A stretch of 64,000 nt of DNA from Ottowia sp. (GCF_016703145.1 NZ_JADJCO010000004.1:1-64000); one strand, 5' to 3'. Numbered from the stretch's first letter, positions 1-9,116 are shown. Made by a program: numbers and translations. Notes: generated from the letters alone by a model not told the origin.

Positions 1-256
1 CTTAATTGCACTTTTTTGCACTGTAGCAGGAATCACGGGAACGGGGCAGGCACCCTACAAATTATTTCAATGAAATCAAGGCCTTAGCTGGGTTTTCCAC
101 CATAACCAAAAATCAAAAATACTTTGGAATTAGGCACTTAGCAGTGATAGTCAAAGTAAGCTGACAGGCTCGCGCCGCACCGGCCCCGAATCACGAGGAA
201 GGCGCTCGTGTGAATTTGTTTACGGATGGCGGAGCCGGGCGACAGCGAGCCGTCGC
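1..256. other. left margin without recognisable gene
   Basis: No reading frame here resembles a known protein. The stretch is more AT-rich than the genes to its right and lies downstream of hslU. No convincing hairpin followed by a T run and no tRNA was seen. Confidence 0.5.
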
Positions 257-1589
257 TCAGAGGATGTAACGGGACAGGTCTTCGTCGCGACTCAGCGCCG
301 CCAGCCGCACATCGACGTAGGCGGCGTCGATGGTCACGGTCTGTCCTTGCAGGCGCGTGGCGTCGAAGCTCACCTCGTCCAGCAGGCGCTCCATCACGGT
401 GGCCAGGCGCCGCGCGCCGATGTTCTCGGTCGATTCGTTGACCGCGCAGGCGATCTCGGCCAGACGCGAGATGCCGCCCTCCGCGAACGCCAGCGTCACG
501 CCCTCGGTGGCCAGCAGCGCCTGGTACTGGCGCACCAGCGAGGCGTCGGTCTGGGTCAGGATGGCCTCGAAGTCGCGCACCGACAGCGAGGCCAGCTCGA
601 CCCGGATCGGCAGGCGGCCCTGCAGCTCCGGGATCAGGTCGCTGGGCTTGGCCAGGTGGAAGGCGCCGGAGGCGATGAACAGGACGTGGTCGGTGCGCAC
701 CATGCCGTACTTGGTGCTCACGGTGGTGCCCTCGACCAGCGGCAGCAGGTCGCGCTGCACGCCCTGGCGCGACACCTCGCCCGTGCCGCCGCCCTCGCCG
801 CGCGAGGCCACCTTGTCGATCTCGTCGATGAAGACGATGCCGTTCTGTTCCAGGTTCTGCAGCGCCTGCACGCGGATCTCGTCCTCGTTGACCAGCTTGC
901 CGGCCTCTTCGTCCACCAGCAGCTTCAGGGCCTCGCCGATTTTCACGCGCCGCATCTTGCGGCGGCCGGCGCCGATGTTGCCGAGCATGCCCTTGAGCTG
1001 GCTCGGCCATTTCCTCCATGCCGGGCGGGCCCATGATCTCCAGCGAGGGCTGGGGCTGCGCCAGCTCGATCTCGATCTCCTTGTCGCTCAACTGGCCCTC
1101 GCGCAGTCGCTTGCGGAAGTTCTGCCGCGCGGCGCCGTCGGCGGCCGGCGGGGTGCTGCCGTCGGCGTTGCGGGCGGGGGGAATCAGCACGTCGAGGATG
1201 CGGTCCTCGGCCAGGTCCTCGGCGCGCGTGCGATGCTGGCGCATGGCCTGCTCGCGCGCTTGCTTGACGGCCATCTCGGCCAGGTCGCGGATGATCGAAT
1301 CGACGTCCTTGCCGACGTAGCCGACCTCGGTGAACTTGGTCGCCTCGACCTTGATGAAGGGCGCGCCCGCCAACCGCGCCAGGCGGCGCGCGATCTCGGT
1401 CTTGCCCACGCCGGTGGGGCCGATCATGAGGATGTTCTTGGGCGTGATCTCGGGCCGCAGCTTCTCGTCGACCTGCTGGCGCCGCCAGCGGTTGCGCAGC
1501 GCGATGGCCACGGCGCGCTTGGCGTCCTGCTGGCCGACGATGTGGCGATCAAGTTCGGAGACGATCTCCTGCGGGGTCATGGACGACAT
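257..1589 (-). pseudogene. hslU: hslU, ATPase/unfoldase subunit of the HslUV protease, frameshifted
   Basis: HslU is the AAA+ hexamer that unfolds substrates and feeds them to the HslV peptidase in the cytoplasm. The protein starts MSSMTPQEIV at 1589 and shows the Walker A segment GPTGVGKTE near residue 60. It then runs through the I domain to GPPGMEEMA. At that point the frame breaks: an extra G in the GG at 1000-1001 replaces an expected single G. Removing it joins the N-terminal part to GMLGNIGAGRRK and the C-terminal half, which contains Walker B (FIDEID) and ends SRYIL at 257. The repaired product is 443 residues, the normal family length. No other damage is visible, so either a very recent mutation or a sequencing error is likely. 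hslV lies immediately upstream on the same strand, with a dispersed repeat between them. Confidence 0.9.
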
Positions 1590-1620
1590 GGCGGTCTGCG
1601 GGGGGGGGGCGAAAAACGTT

Positions 1621-1687
1621 TTCTGAATGAAATTAGCCACTAGCCGGCTTGGATATTGCACCGAAAGCTATCAATAGGATAGCAATC
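1621..1687 (-). repeat. dispersed 65-bp repeat, copy between hslV and hslU
   Basis: Read on the minus strand it shows the family hallmarks: GATAGCT preceded by a TATCC/TATTG AT-rich arm, a GC-richer middle, then TGGCTAATTTCATTCAGAA. It fills most of the hslV-hslU gap. Confidence 0.75.
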
Positions 1688-2233
1688 CTAGAGCGTCTCG
1701 ATGGTGTGGTGCATGTTGGTGTAGATGCACAGCTCGCCGGCGATCTCCAGCGATTTCTTGACGATCTGGTCGGCCGGCAGGTCGGTGTGGTCGAGCAGCG
1801 CCTTGGCCGCCGACTGGGCATAGGCGCCGCCGGAGCCGATGGCCACCAGGCCGTGCTCGGGCTCCAGCACGTCGCCGTTGCCGGTGATGATGAGCGAGGC
1901 CTCCCGGTCGGCCACGGCCAGCATGGCCTCCAGCCGGCGTAGCACGCGGTCGGTGCGCCAGTCCTTGGTCAGCTCGATGGCCGCGCGCGTCAGGTGGCCC
2001 TGGTGCTTGTCAAGCTTGGCCTCGAAGCGCTCGAACAGGGTGAAGGCGTCCGCCGTGGCGCCGGCAAAGCCCGCCAGCACCCGGCCGTGATGGAGCTTGC
2101 GCACCTTGCGCGCCGACCCCTTGACGACGATGTTGCCCAGGGTCACCTGGCCGTCGCCGCCGATCGCCACCTGCCAGCCTTCGTGCGTCTGGCGCCGCAC
2201 GCTGAGGATGGTCGTGCCGTGAAATGGTTCCAT
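1688..2233 (-). CDS. hslV: HslV, peptidase subunit of the HslUV protease
   Basis: HslV is the threonine peptidase that forms the proteolytic chamber capped by HslU. The start at 2233 gives MEPFHGTTILSVRR. The nucleophile should be the Thr after Gly6, exposed by removal of the short propeptide, as in other HslV proteins. The family segments GGDGQVTLG and GFAGATADAFTLFERFE are present, and the protein ends HHTIETL. The 181-residue length matches the family. An upstream in-frame ATG at 2290 would add 19 residues unlike any HslV, so it was not chosen. The gene precedes hslU on the same strand and they probably form one operon. Confidence 0.95.
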   Translation of the reverse strand: MEPFHGTTILSVRRQTHEGWQVAIGGDGQVTLGNIVVKGSARKVRKLHHGRVLAGFAGATADAFTLFERFEAKLDKHQGHLTRAAIELTKDWRTDRVLRRLEAMLAVADREASLIITGNGDVLEPEHGLVAIGSGGAYAQSAAKALLDHTDLPADQIVKKSLEIAGELCIYTNMHHTIETL

Positions 2234-2261
2234 CGGGGCTAGGTGGGGATGAAGGCGGGTT

Positions 2262-2762
2262 TCACAAGGGCCGGGCGTCGCGCGCGCCATGGAAGCCCGG
2301 CGGGCCTGGCTCCGCCTCGCGCAGAGGCAAGGGACTGGTCTTGTCGAAACCGGGCGACGACCCGGCCTGGATCGCCGGGGCAGCGCCCTTGCCGGGCGCC
2401 CCGCCGTGCCGTCGACACCAGTTCCCGGACATCTGGACCTCGATCTCGTCGATCTTCCTCAGTGTACGCACGCGCTCGCCGGTGTTGGCGGCCTGGCTGC
2501 TGGGCAGGCCCGCGGCATCCTCGTCTCGCAGCGTGCCGCGCCGGCGGATCTTGCGCAGCATGTCGAACTCGCGGTTGCGCACGAAGTCGTTGCGCCGCTT
2601 GCGCTCGATCATCTCCTTGAGCGCCAGGCGCGACTCGCTGTCGCCGGCATCGCCGTCGGGACGGTCCAGATCGGACCAGTGCGTGGTCGGGCTCTTGACG
2701 AAACGAACCACCTTGGACAACAACCCGCCGCCGCCTGCCCCAGGATCTTTGTCCTTGCTCAT
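2262..2762 (-). CDS. conserved small basic protein of unknown function
   Basis: I do not recognise this 166-residue protein. It begins MSKDKDPGAGGGG. It has a highly charged middle (RLALKEMIERKRRNDFVR, then MLRKIRRRG) and a Gly/Pro-rich tail. There is no membrane segment or signal peptide. It lies between dksA and hslV on the same strand with short gaps, so it is probably cotranscribed with one of them. The charged central part looks like a helical, possibly nucleic-acid- or protein-binding region; that is inference. The coding call rests on uninterrupted length, position in a tight same-strand series and codon bias like its neighbours. Confidence 0.6.
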   Translation of the reverse strand: MSKDKDPGAGGGGLLSKVVRFVKSPTTHWSDLDRPDGDAGDSESRLALKEMIERKRRNDFVRNREFDMLRKIRRRGTLRDEDAAGLPSSQAANTGERVRTLRKIDEIEVQMSGNWCRRHGGAPGKGAAPAIQAGSSPGFDKTSPLPLREAEPGPPGFHGARDARPL

Positions 2763-2795
2763 GTGGCTGGTGGCCTCCCGTGAAAAACCGCGCGA

Positions 2796-3476
2796 TCAGT
2801 CCCCGAACATCTTCTGCTTGAGCTCACGCCGCTGTTGCGCCTCCAGCGACAGCGTGGCGGTGGGGCGCGCCAGCAGGCGGGGCACGCCAATGGGCTCGCC
2901 CGTCTCGTCGCAATAGCCGTAGTCGCCGGCGTCGATGCGGCCGATGGACTGCTCGATCTTCTTCAGCAGCTTGCGCTCGCGGTCGCGCGTGCGCAGCTCC
3001 AGCGCATGCTCTTCCTCGATGGTGGCGCGGTCGGCGGGATCGGGCACCACCACGGTGTCCTCGCGCAAATGCTCGGTGGTCTCGCCGGCGTTGGCCAGGA
3101 TGTCGTCCTTGAGCTGAACCAGCTTCAGGCGGAAGTACGCCATCTGCTTGTCGTTCATGTACTCGCTGTCCGGCATGGCGATGACTTCGGCATCGGTCAG
3201 CTCGTGGGCGGTCTTGGTTTTCCAGTTGTTGGCCAGGCGCGGGTCTTTCTTGACGGGCGTGGGCACGGGGGCAGCGACAACGGTGGGCATGGGCAGAATC
3301 TTGGGCGGGATTGGCGTGGTGGCCAGGGAGGGGGCGATCTTCTTGGACGCCGCAGGCGCCTTGGCCGGCGCAGCGGTCTTGGCGACAGGCGGGCTCGGGC
3401 GCTTGGCCAGCGCTGGCGCGGCCTTGGCGAGCGTTGCCTTGGGTTCGGCCGGGGTTTTGGCTGCCGCAGGTTTCAC
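2796..3476 (-). CDS. dksA: DksA-family RNA polymerase-binding protein with long Ala/Lys/Pro N-terminus and degenerate zinc finger
   Basis: DksA binds the secondary channel of RNA polymerase and, with ppGpp, adjusts transcription in the stringent response. The C-terminal 140 residues are clearly DksA-like: a coiled coil (KLVQLKDDILANAGETTEHL) and the globular tail GDYGYC...RLLARPTATLS. Only the first zinc-finger cysteine (about C189) remains. The other three positions are non-cysteine (T192 and the SLEA segment), a non-zinc version also known in other proteobacteria. The first 90 or so residues are low-complexity A/K/P. I chose the GTG at 3476 because AAGGAG lies nine bases upstream. The longer frame would need a TTG at 3536 and would translate that ribosome-binding site. 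Confidence 0.88.
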   Translation of the reverse strand: MKPAAAKTPAEPKATLAKAAPALAKRPSPPVAKTAAPAKAPAASKKIAPSLATTPIPPKILPMPTVVAAPVPTPVKKDPRLANNWKTKTAHELTDAEVIAMPDSEYMNDKQMAYFRLKLVQLKDDILANAGETTEHLREDTVVVPDPADRATIEEEHALELRTRDRERKLLKKIEQSIGRIDAGDYGYCDETGEPIGVPRLLARPTATLSLEAQQRRELKQKMFGD

Positions 3477-3710
3477 GTCTTCCGTCTCCTTATATCTTTC
3501 AAATAATTCAAACTTCAGTGGTCGAAGTGCAGGCAAGCACGTCGATCAGTGAACGGGTTGACTCGCCATTGCGCAGCCTGGGTCTCCTGCGAGCCCGAGC
3601 TCGAACCACAGCACAGGGCGCGCGGTGGTGGTCTTTTTTTGTTCTGCTGCATCCCGAATGGTTGATCGAACACATTTCGTATTCATAAGGCTGGGAGCCG
3701 GAGAACTGCT

Positions 3711-4662
3711 ATGAGTGAACCTGTCTACGTGGGTATCGATGTCGCCAAGGCCAGCTTCGAGGTGGCTGCCAGCGGCGAGGCGCAAACCTTGAGTCTGGGC
3801 AACGACGAGGCCGGGCCACGCCGAGTTGTGCCAGGTGCTGGTACCGCTGGCACCGCGCCTGATCCTGCTGGAGGCCACGGGCGGCCATGAGCGACTGCTG
3901 GCGCTTGCGCTGGCTGCGGCGGGCCTGCGCGTTTCGGTCATCAACCCGCGCCAGGCACGCGACTTCGCCCGCTGCACGGGCAAGCTGGCCAAGACCGATC
4001 GCATCGACGCGCAGGTGTTGCGCGGCTTCGCCGCCCTGCTGGACGCGCAGGGTCATGAGCCGCGTGCGCTGCTCGATGCGCAGCAGCGCGAACTCACCGC
4101 GCTGGTGACGCGCCGACGTCAGTTGGTCGCCATGCTGGTGGCCGAGCGCCAGCGCCTGGCGCTGGCCCATCCGAAGGCCAAGGCCAGCATCCTGGCGATC
4201 ATGGATGCGATCGCCGCCCAGCTCCACGACGTGGACGGGCAGCTGCGCGAACACGTGCGGGCTCACCACGCTGACCTGGCCAAACTGCTGACCTCCGTCA
4301 AAGGCGTTGGCCCCACGACAGCCAGCACGCTCCTGGCGCAGCTGCCTGAACTCGGTCACCTCAACCGCAGGCAGATCACCTCGCTGGTGGGCTTGGCCCC
4401 GATGAACCGCGACTCGGGCACCTTGCGCGGGCAGCGTCATATCTTCGGCGGGCGCTCCGACGTGCGTCGCGTGCTCTACGTGGCCGCGCTCGTCGGTACA
4501 CGCTTCAATCCAGTGCTCAAAGCCTTCTACGCAAAGCTGCTGGTGGCGGGCAAACCCAAGAAGGTCGCCCTCGTGGCCTGCATGCACAAACTGCTGATCA
4601 TCCTGAACGCCATCGCTCGCACCAAGTCGCCTTGGCGCAACGAGATCGCAGGGATAGCTTGA
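3711..4662 (+). pseudogene. IS110-family transposase, frameshifted
   Basis: The start MSEPVYVGIDVAKASFEV at 3711 follows GGAG and shows the first Asp of the DEDD (RuvC-like) catalytic domain. The reading then breaks: an extra G in the GGG at 3813-3815 shifts the frame. Removing it restores DEAGHAELCQV, which joins the long downstream frame. That frame carries LLEATGG, the KTDRIDAQVL acidic pair and the C-terminal SVKGVGPTTASTLL...RSDVRRVLYVAAL domain typical of IS110 transposases. The repaired length is about 316 residues. IS110 elements have no clear terminal inverted repeats, so I could not fix the ends. The noncoding flanks (about 3540-3710 and 4663-4900) probably include the element's own ends and its bridge-RNA region. 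It sits just upstream of dksA. Confidence 0.85.
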
Positions 4663-4946
4663 GTTAGTCATTCAAGATGGTTGCTGTTGAGGAAGGTGCG
4701 GCGCGCCGCAGCCTCCAACCGCGTGTTCGACGGATGAAGGAGGGCATCTCCATCCGCACCAAGCCCTCTTATAGACCTTCTTGGGCGCTTCGGCCACACC
4801 GCCGAGACAACAGGGGCGGAGGGGCTCGAAGGCGGCGATTGTATCGACCCTGGACACGGCCCTGAAACAGGGAGATCAAGAAAGCGCCAGCTCGCCCGAA
4901 GTTTCCCGGTTTCCTCGCGAGACAGGGCGAGCGCCGCGCTGGTGGT
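4663..4946. other. gap between IS110 transposase and the CobW-type gene
   Basis: No credible gene. The first part probably belongs to the 3' end of the IS110-type element. The rest lies downstream of the minus-strand GTPase gene. No clear terminator was found. Confidence 0.45.
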
Positions 4947-5996
4947 TCAGAGCACGCACTGCTCCAGTCCCTGCAGCAGGATGTCCCGGGGCAGGTCGAT
5001 GCCGATGAACACCATCTTGCTGACGCGCGTCTCGCCCGGAGACCAGGCGGGGCCCAGGTCGCTGCCCATGAGCTGGTGCACGCCCTGGAAGATGACCTTG
5101 CGCTCGGCGCCCTTCATCCACAGCACGCCTTTGTAGCGCAGCATGCGCGGGCCGTAGATGTTGACGATGGCGCCCAGGAAATCCTCGAGCTTGACGGGGT
5201 CGAACGCACGCTCGGAGCGGAACACGAAGCTCTTGACGTCGTCGTCATGGTGGTGATGGTGGCCCTGATCATGATCGTGTCCGTGCGAGGGATGGTCGCA
5301 GTGTTCGCCGTCATGGTGATGGTGGTGCTCGTGCGCGTCGTCCTTGAGGAAGTCGGGGTCGATGTCCAGCTTGGCGTTCAGGTTGAAGCCGCGCAGGTCG
5401 AACACCTCGCCGATCGGCACCTCGCCGAAGTGAGTCACGCGCTGCGGCGCGCGCGGGTTCATGTGCCTGAGGCGGTGCTGCAGCGCGTCCAGGCTGGCGG
5501 CGTCGACCAGGTCGGCCTTGCTGATGAAGATCTGGTCGGCAAAGCCCACCTGGCGCTGCGCCTCCAGGCGGTCGTCCAACTGGCCGGCGGCGTGCTTGGC
5601 GTCCACCAGGGTGACGATGGCGTCGAGCAGGTAGCTCTCGGCGATCTCGTCGTCCATGAAGAAGGTCTGCGCCACGGGGCCGGGGTCGGCCAGGCCGGTG
5701 GTTTCGATGACCACGCGTTCGAAGTCCAGCAGGCCCTTGCGCTTCTTGGCGGCCAGCAATTGCAGGGTTGCGCGCAGGTCTTCTCGGATGGTGCAGCAGA
5801 TGCAGCCGTTGCTCATCTGGATGATCTGCTCCTCGGTGTCGCCCACGAGGATGTCGTTGTCGATGTTCTCCTCGCCGAATTCGTTCTCGATCACGGCGAT
5901 CTTCTGGCCGTGCGCCTCGGTCAGCACGCGCTTGAGCAGCGTGGTCTTGCCCGAACCGAGAAAGCCGGTGACGATGGTGGCGGGGATGAGGGACAT
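4947..5996 (-). CDS. CobW/COG0523-family metal-handling GTPase with histidine-rich loop
   Basis: COG0523 GTPases load or traffic metals such as zinc or cobalt in the cytoplasm. Residues 11-19 (GFLGSGKTT) are the Walker A loop. The CICC at residues 65-68 is the family's metal-binding CXCC motif. ETTGLADP and the SKADL motif complete the G domain. Residues about 220-250 hold many His and Asp residues (HEHHHHH, then HGHDHDQGHHHHH), a likely metal-chelating insert. The C-terminal CobW domain follows (KSFVFRSERAFDP...). The length of 349 is normal. It is transcribed divergently from the liv operon and has no metal-uptake neighbour here, so the metal cannot be named; zinc is the best guess. Confidence 0.88.
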   Translation of the reverse strand: MSLIPATIVTGFLGSGKTTLLKRVLTEAHGQKIAVIENEFGEENIDNDILVGDTEEQIIQMSNGCICCTIREDLRATLQLLAAKKRKGLLDFERVVIETTGLADPGPVAQTFFMDDEIAESYLLDAIVTLVDAKHAAGQLDDRLEAQRQVGFADQIFISKADLVDAASLDALQHRLRHMNPRAPQRVTHFGEVPIGEVFDLRGFNLNAKLDIDPDFLKDDAHEHHHHHDGEHCDHPSHGHDHDQGHHHHHDDDVKSFVFRSERAFDPVKLEDFLGAIVNIYGPRMLRYKGVLWMKGAERKVIFQGVHQLMGSDLGPAWSPGETRVSKMVFIGIDLPRDILLQGLEQCVL

Positions 5997-6172
5997 GGAG
6001 AGTTGCCGAGGCCGGCGAGTGCGAAACCAAGCTTGGCAGTTTAGCGGAGCCCCCCTGCCGACGGCTCCAAGCAGTACGGTTTCCTTAGGGTTTCTCGGGG
6101 GCCCCCGGCGACGGCGGCGTCGCTAGAGTGACACACCATCACGATGGACGCATCAATCCTTCTGGAGACGCA

Positions 6173-7048
6173 TTGCAGTTTTTGCAACTGGTGATCAGCG
6201 GCGCGGCGCAGGGCTGCATCTACGGCCTGATCGCGCTGGGCTTCGTGCTGATCTACAAGGCCACCGAGACCGTGAGCTTCGCCCAGGGCGAGCTGATGAT
6301 GCTGGGCGCCTTCTGCGGCCTCGCCGGCATGGCGCTGCTGGGCTTTCCGTTCTGGCTGGCGGTGCTGTCGGCCATCGCCGCCATGGCGCTGTTCGGCGTG
6401 CTGCTGGAGCGCGTGGTCGTCCGCCCCATCCTGGGGCAGCCGGCGTTCTCCATCGTGATGCTGACCATCGGCATCGGCTACGTGGCGCGCGGGCTGGTCA
6501 CGATGATCCCCGGCGTCGGCACCGAAACCCATCTGCTGCCCGTGCCCTACAAGGACGTGGTGCTGAACGTCGGCCCGCTGGTGCTCAGCGCCGAGCAACT
6601 GGTGGTGATCGCCGGCACGGCGCTGCTGTGCGGCGGCCTGTTCGCCATGTTCCGTTACAGCAAGCTGGGCATCGCCATGCAGGCCGCGTCGCAGAACCAG
6701 TTGGCGGCGTACTACATGGGCATCCCGGTCAAGCGGTTGAACGGGCTGGTGTGGGGGCTGGCCGCGGCGGTGGCGGCGGTGGCCGGGCTGCTGCTGGCAC
6801 CCATCACCTTCGTGCACGCCAACATGGGCTTCATCGGGCTGAAGGCGTTTCCGGCCGCGGTGGTGGGCGGCTTCGGCAGCCTGCCGGGGGCCATCGTCGG
6901 CGGACTCGTGATCGGCATCGTCGAGTCGCTGGCCGGCTTCTACCTGCCGGAGGGGTTCAAGGACATCGCCGCGTACGTCGTGGTGCTGATCATGCTGATG
7001 GTCAGGCCCAACGGGCTGTTCGGCGAGAAGCTGCGCAAGAAGGTGTGA
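6173..7048 (+). CDS. livH: LivH-type permease of a branched-chain amino acid/amide ABC transporter
   Basis: An inner-membrane permease that pairs with LivM to import branched-chain amino acids or related carboxylates and amides. The sequence opens LQFLQLVISGAAQGCIYGL and carries the family block IYKATETVSFAQGELMMLG. It has about eight hydrophobic segments and ends GLFGEKLRKKV. I prefer the TTG at 6173, giving 291 residues, because GGAG lies six bases before it and the N-terminus then matches the family. A GTG at 6128 would add a hydrophilic MTHHHDGR leader. It opens an operon that continues with livM, livG, livF, an acyl-CoA ligase and a binding protein. Confidence 0.9.
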   Translation: MQFLQLVISGAAQGCIYGLIALGFVLIYKATETVSFAQGELMMLGAFCGLAGMALLGFPFWLAVLSAIAAMALFGVLLERVVVRPILGQPAFSIVMLTIGIGYVARGLVTMIPGVGTETHLLPVPYKDVVLNVGPLVLSAEQLVVIAGTALLCGGLFAMFRYSKLGIAMQAASQNQLAAYYMGIPVKRLNGLVWGLAAAVAAVAGLLLAPITFVHANMGFIGLKAFPAAVVGGFGSLPGAIVGGLVIGIVESLAGFYLPEGFKDIAAYVVVLIMLMVRPNGLFGEKLRKKV

Positions 7049-7053
7049 AATGA

Positions 7054-7150
7054 ACCACCCCCGTGTCTCCACTCGCTGCGCGATGTTGCGCCTCCCCCCT
7101 CGAGGGGGCGCACCCACTGGCCGGGAGGACCCCGGCCACGGGTGCACTGG
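7054..7150 (+). repeat. GC-rich intercistronic repeat, copy A (livH-livM gap)
   Basis: It contains CGCTGCGCGATGTTGCGCC followed by CCCCCCTCGAGGGGG, then a GGCCGGG-containing arm. The same layout, more closely conserved, occurs at 9117-9193 (inverted) and 25084-25160. The central C run and G run form a palindrome. Confidence 0.7.
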
Positions 7151-7227
7151 CGTGGCCTGCTCCGCGGCCATTCGATCCGTGCTGTTTCATGCGGCGCGGG
7201 TGGTGCTGGGGTCCATGGATCACTGAG

Positions 7228-8304
7228 ATGCGCTTCATCTTCAAGACCAGCTACGCGCAGGACATCCGCCTGGCCAGGCATGGCGGGCAGGTGTTCTGGT
7301 ACGGGCTGCTGCTGGCCTTCCTGGCCGCGGCGCCCTGGCTGCTGCCGGAGTACTGGCTGGCGCAGCTCACCTTCGTGCTCATCTACGGCATCGCGGGCCT
7401 GGGCTTGATGCTGCTGTCCGGCTACACCGGGCAGTTCTCGATCGGGCATGCCGCCTTCCTGGGCGTGGGTGCCTACACGCAGGCGGTGCTGGCCAACGCC
7501 GGCTGGCCGTTTCCGCTGGCCATGGCGTGCGCGGCGCTGCTGGCCGCCGCGGTGGGCGTGGTGGTGGGCCTGCCGGCGCTGCGCGTGAAGGGCATCTACC
7601 TGGGCATCGCCACGCTGGCCTTCGGCTTCATCGTGGAAGAAGTGTTCGCGCGCTGGGAGCCGGTGACCGGCGGCAACAGCGGCATGATGGTCAACCCGCC
7701 CACCCTGCTGGGCTGGACGATCGACTCCAGCGAGAGCTTCTACGCCGTCTGCCTGGTGACTGCCATGCTGGCCACGCTGGGCCTCCTGAACCTGCTGCGC
7801 TCGCCCACGGGCCGCGCCTTCGTCGCCATCCGCGACTCGGAGATCTCGGCGCAGAGCATGGGCATCCACCTGGCGCGCTACAAGACGCTGTCGTTCGCCC
7901 TCTCGGCCGCGCTGGCGGGCGTGGCCGGCGCGCTGTACGCGCACAAGCTGCAGTTCCTGTCGCCGGACCAGTTCAGCATCCTCCAGTCGATCGACCTGCT
8001 GCTGCTGGTGGTGATCGGCGGGCTGGGCTCGGTGCACGGCGCCTTCCTGGGGGCCATCTTCCTCATCGCCATGCCGCAGCTCATCGCCCTCGGCAAGGAC
8101 TGGCTGCCCGACGCCGTGGGCCAGGCGCCCGGCCTGCAGGCGGTGGTGTACGGCTCGGTGCTGATCGCGTTCGTGCTGTTCGAGCCGCTGGGCCTGTACG
8201 GGCGCTGGCTGAAAGTGCGCACCTGGCTGCAGATGCTCCCCTTCTACCGCCAGGGCATGTTCAAGCGGCAGAAGTCCTTCCAGAAGTCGGATCGCTTGAA
8301 ATGA
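7228..8304 (+). CDS. livM: LivM-type permease of a branched-chain amino acid/amide ABC transporter
   Basis: Second inner-membrane permease of the liv system. The ATG at 7228 begins MRFIFKTSYAQDIRL and gives 358 residues. Earlier in-frame starts would translate the GC-rich repeat, so they were rejected. The LivM block SGYTGQFSIGHAAFLGVGAY is present, as is the EAA-like cytoplasmic loop region around residues 200-240 (RAFVAIRDSEISAQSMGI). Hydrophobic segments are spread throughout. The stop overlaps the livG start (ATGA), which indicates translational coupling. The gap to livH is unusually long for this operon because the repeat lies in it. Confidence 0.93.
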   Translation: MRFIFKTSYAQDIRLARHGGQVFWYGLLLAFLAAAPWLLPEYWLAQLTFVLIYGIAGLGLMLLSGYTGQFSIGHAAFLGVGAYTQAVLANAGWPFPLAMACAALLAAAVGVVVGLPALRVKGIYLGIATLAFGFIVEEVFARWEPVTGGNSGMMVNPPTLLGWTIDSSESFYAVCLVTAMLATLGLLNLLRSPTGRAFVAIRDSEISAQSMGIHLARYKTLSFALSAALAGVAGALYAHKLQFLSPDQFSILQSIDLLLLVVIGGLGSVHGAFLGAIFLIAMPQLIALGKDWLPDAVGQAPGLQAVVYGSVLIAFVLFEPLGLYGRWLKVRTWLQMLPFYRQGMFKRQKSFQKSDRLK

Positions 8305-9113
8305 CCGACGACGTGCTGCTGTCGGCCCGGCACCTGAGCGTGCGCTTCGGCGGCGTGCTGGCGGTGGACGACGTCAGCTTCGACGTACGGCGCGGCGAGG
8401 TGTTCACGCTGATCGGCCCCAACGGCGCGGGCAAGACGACGGTGTTCAACCTGATCAGCCGCATCTACGCGCCCACCAGCGGCAAGATCAGTTACGCCGG
8501 TCCGCAAGGACCGATCGATCTCACGGCGCAGCCGCCGCACCGGGTGGCCTCGCTGGGCATCGCGCGCACGTTCCAGAATATCGAGCTGTTCGAGCACGCC
8601 AGCGTGTTGCACAACCTGCTGATCGGCCGCCACACGCACCGCCGCACGGGCTTCTGGAGCGAGCTGTTCTTCACCCCCGCCACGCGCGCGGCCGAGGTGC
8701 GGGCGCGCGAGCGCGTGGAGCGCGTGATCGATCTGCTGGACCTGCAGCACCACCGCGAATCGGTGGTGGCCGGCCTGCCCTACGGCGTGCGCAAGGTGGT
8801 CGAGCTGGCACGCGCGCTGTGCGCCGAACCCCGGCTGCTGCTGCTGGACGAGCCGTCCTCCGGCCTGAACGTCGAGGAGACCGGGGACATGGCGTTCTGG
8901 ATCCAGGACATCGTGCAGGAGCTGGGCATCACGGTGCTGATGGTGGAGCACGACATGGCGCTGGTCTCGCGCGTGTCAGACCGCGTGGTGGCGATGAACC
9001 AGGGCCGGGTGCTGGCCATGGGCACGCCGGCCGAAGTGCAGGGCGACGCGGCGGTCATCGAGGCCTACCTGGGCTCGGTGGACGACGTGTCCTCGCTGCG
9101 GAGGACGGCATGA
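8301..9113 (+). CDS. livG: LivG-type ATP-binding protein
   Basis: Cytoplasmic ATPase subunit that powers the LivHM channel. Walker A is GPNGAGKTT at residues 39-47. The Q-loop region has ARTFQNIELF. Walker B is LLLLDEPSSGLN and the switch His lies in MVEHDM. The signature loop reads LPYGVRKVVELARAL, the usual LivG variant of LSGGQ. It has 270 residues. The start overlaps the livM stop, and the TGA overlaps an alternative in-frame ATG of livF at 9110. Confidence 0.95.
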   Translation: MTDDVLLSARHLSVRFGGVLAVDDVSFDVRRGEVFTLIGPNGAGKTTVFNLISRIYAPTSGKISYAGPQGPIDLTAQPPHRVASLGIARTFQNIELFEHASVLHNLLIGRHTHRRTGFWSELFFTPATRAAEVRARERVERVIDLLDLQHHRESVVAGLPYGVRKVVELARALCAEPRLLLLDEPSSGLNVEETGDMAFWIQDIVQELGITVLMVEHDMALVSRVSDRVVAMNQGRVLAMGTPAEVQGDAAVIEAYLGSVDDVSSLRRTA

Positions 9114-9116
9114 CCG

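Noticed and set aside
2234..2290. Upstream ATG extending HslV by 19 residues
   Set aside because: The extension is unlike HslV propeptides and lies in the gap to the preceding gene.
3709..4671. Minus-strand frame opposite the IS110 transposase
   Set aside because: The recognisable DEDD transposase is on the plus strand; the opposite frame shows no family motif.
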